Source: an uncultured Porphyromonadaceae bacterium
GTDB taxonomy: Bacteria; Bacteroidota; Bacteroidia; Bacteroidales; Muribaculaceae
NCBI GenBank assembly: GCA_900544305.1
Contig: UQUV01000043.1
Span: 1 to 22,708, forward strand
DNA: 22,708 bases
Direction of reading: 5' to 3'
Below, one piece after another: positions 22,680 to 22,708 of this stretch. Position numbers and translations under genes: made by a program. Below the pieces are notes generated by a model that did not search any database, was not told the DNA's origin, and worked only from the letters and a program-made list of their open reading frames with translations. Every line of letters begins with the position of its first letter. Position 1 is the first letter of the stretch.

Positions 22680-22708
22680 TTGGTTTTAAATGTCACCAAA
22701 TAACGAGA

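Overview
The window looks like the chromosome of a member of the Bacteroidales (Bacteroidota). Three things point there. Many genes are preceded by a TAnnTTTG element at a -7 position, sometimes with TTG/TTTG about 20 bp upstream. Shine-Dalgarno sequences are mostly absent. The gene families are typical of the group: a carboxypeptidase-regulatory-like/plug outer membrane barrel, a fused YczE-type membrane protein plus cytidylate-kinase-like protein, WG-repeat lipoprotein, DUF456 and GtrA. I cannot name the genus from sequence alone.

Layout. 1-830: the N-terminal half of an IS256-family transposase (minus strand, running off the window) and the probable end of that IS. 852-2159: a YczE-like/cytidylate-kinase-like fusion gene broken by one in-frame amber codon just after the nucleotide-binding loop. 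It is divergent from an AraC-type regulator (2381-3205). 3317-4540: queA with a clear hairpin terminator. 4600-4799 is non-coding and holds a 33-bp imperfect palindrome and a 13-bp direct repeat upstream of a small glutaredoxin-like gene (4800-5099). That gene meets purN (5100-5669) stop to stop; purN lies downstream of an MsbA-like ABC exporter on the minus strand. 7638-10517: a large outer membrane beta-barrel protein ending in a bidirectional terminator. 10594-12447 (minus): DUF456 membrane protein, PfkB sugar kinase, GtrA-like protein. 12506-14068 (minus): MATE exporter followed 3 bp later by a zinc-ribbon miniprotein. 14069-14632: a long AT-rich non-coding stretch with G-tracts and palindromes. 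14633-14815: a tiny lipoprotein made of D-T-V-A-A pentads. 14970-16523: WG-repeat lipoprotein. 16755-20187: mtaB, an LpxL-like acyltransferase, a probable 46-residue ORF and a family 2 glycosyltransferase. 20184-22576 (minus): five small envelope proteins, including two tandem paralogous lipoproteins.

Most recognisable genes are housekeeping (tRNA modification by QueA and MtaB, purine synthesis, sugar phosphorylation) or envelope-related (ABC exporter, barrel protein, acyltransferase, glycosyltransferase, several lipoproteins). I see no convincing defence system, CRISPR array, prophage, tRNA or rRNA gene. The least explained parts are the amber-split fusion gene, the 14.1-14.6 kb non-coding region with its repeat lipoprotein, the palindrome before the glutaredoxin gene, the 46-residue ORF, and the five-gene small-protein cluster at the right end.
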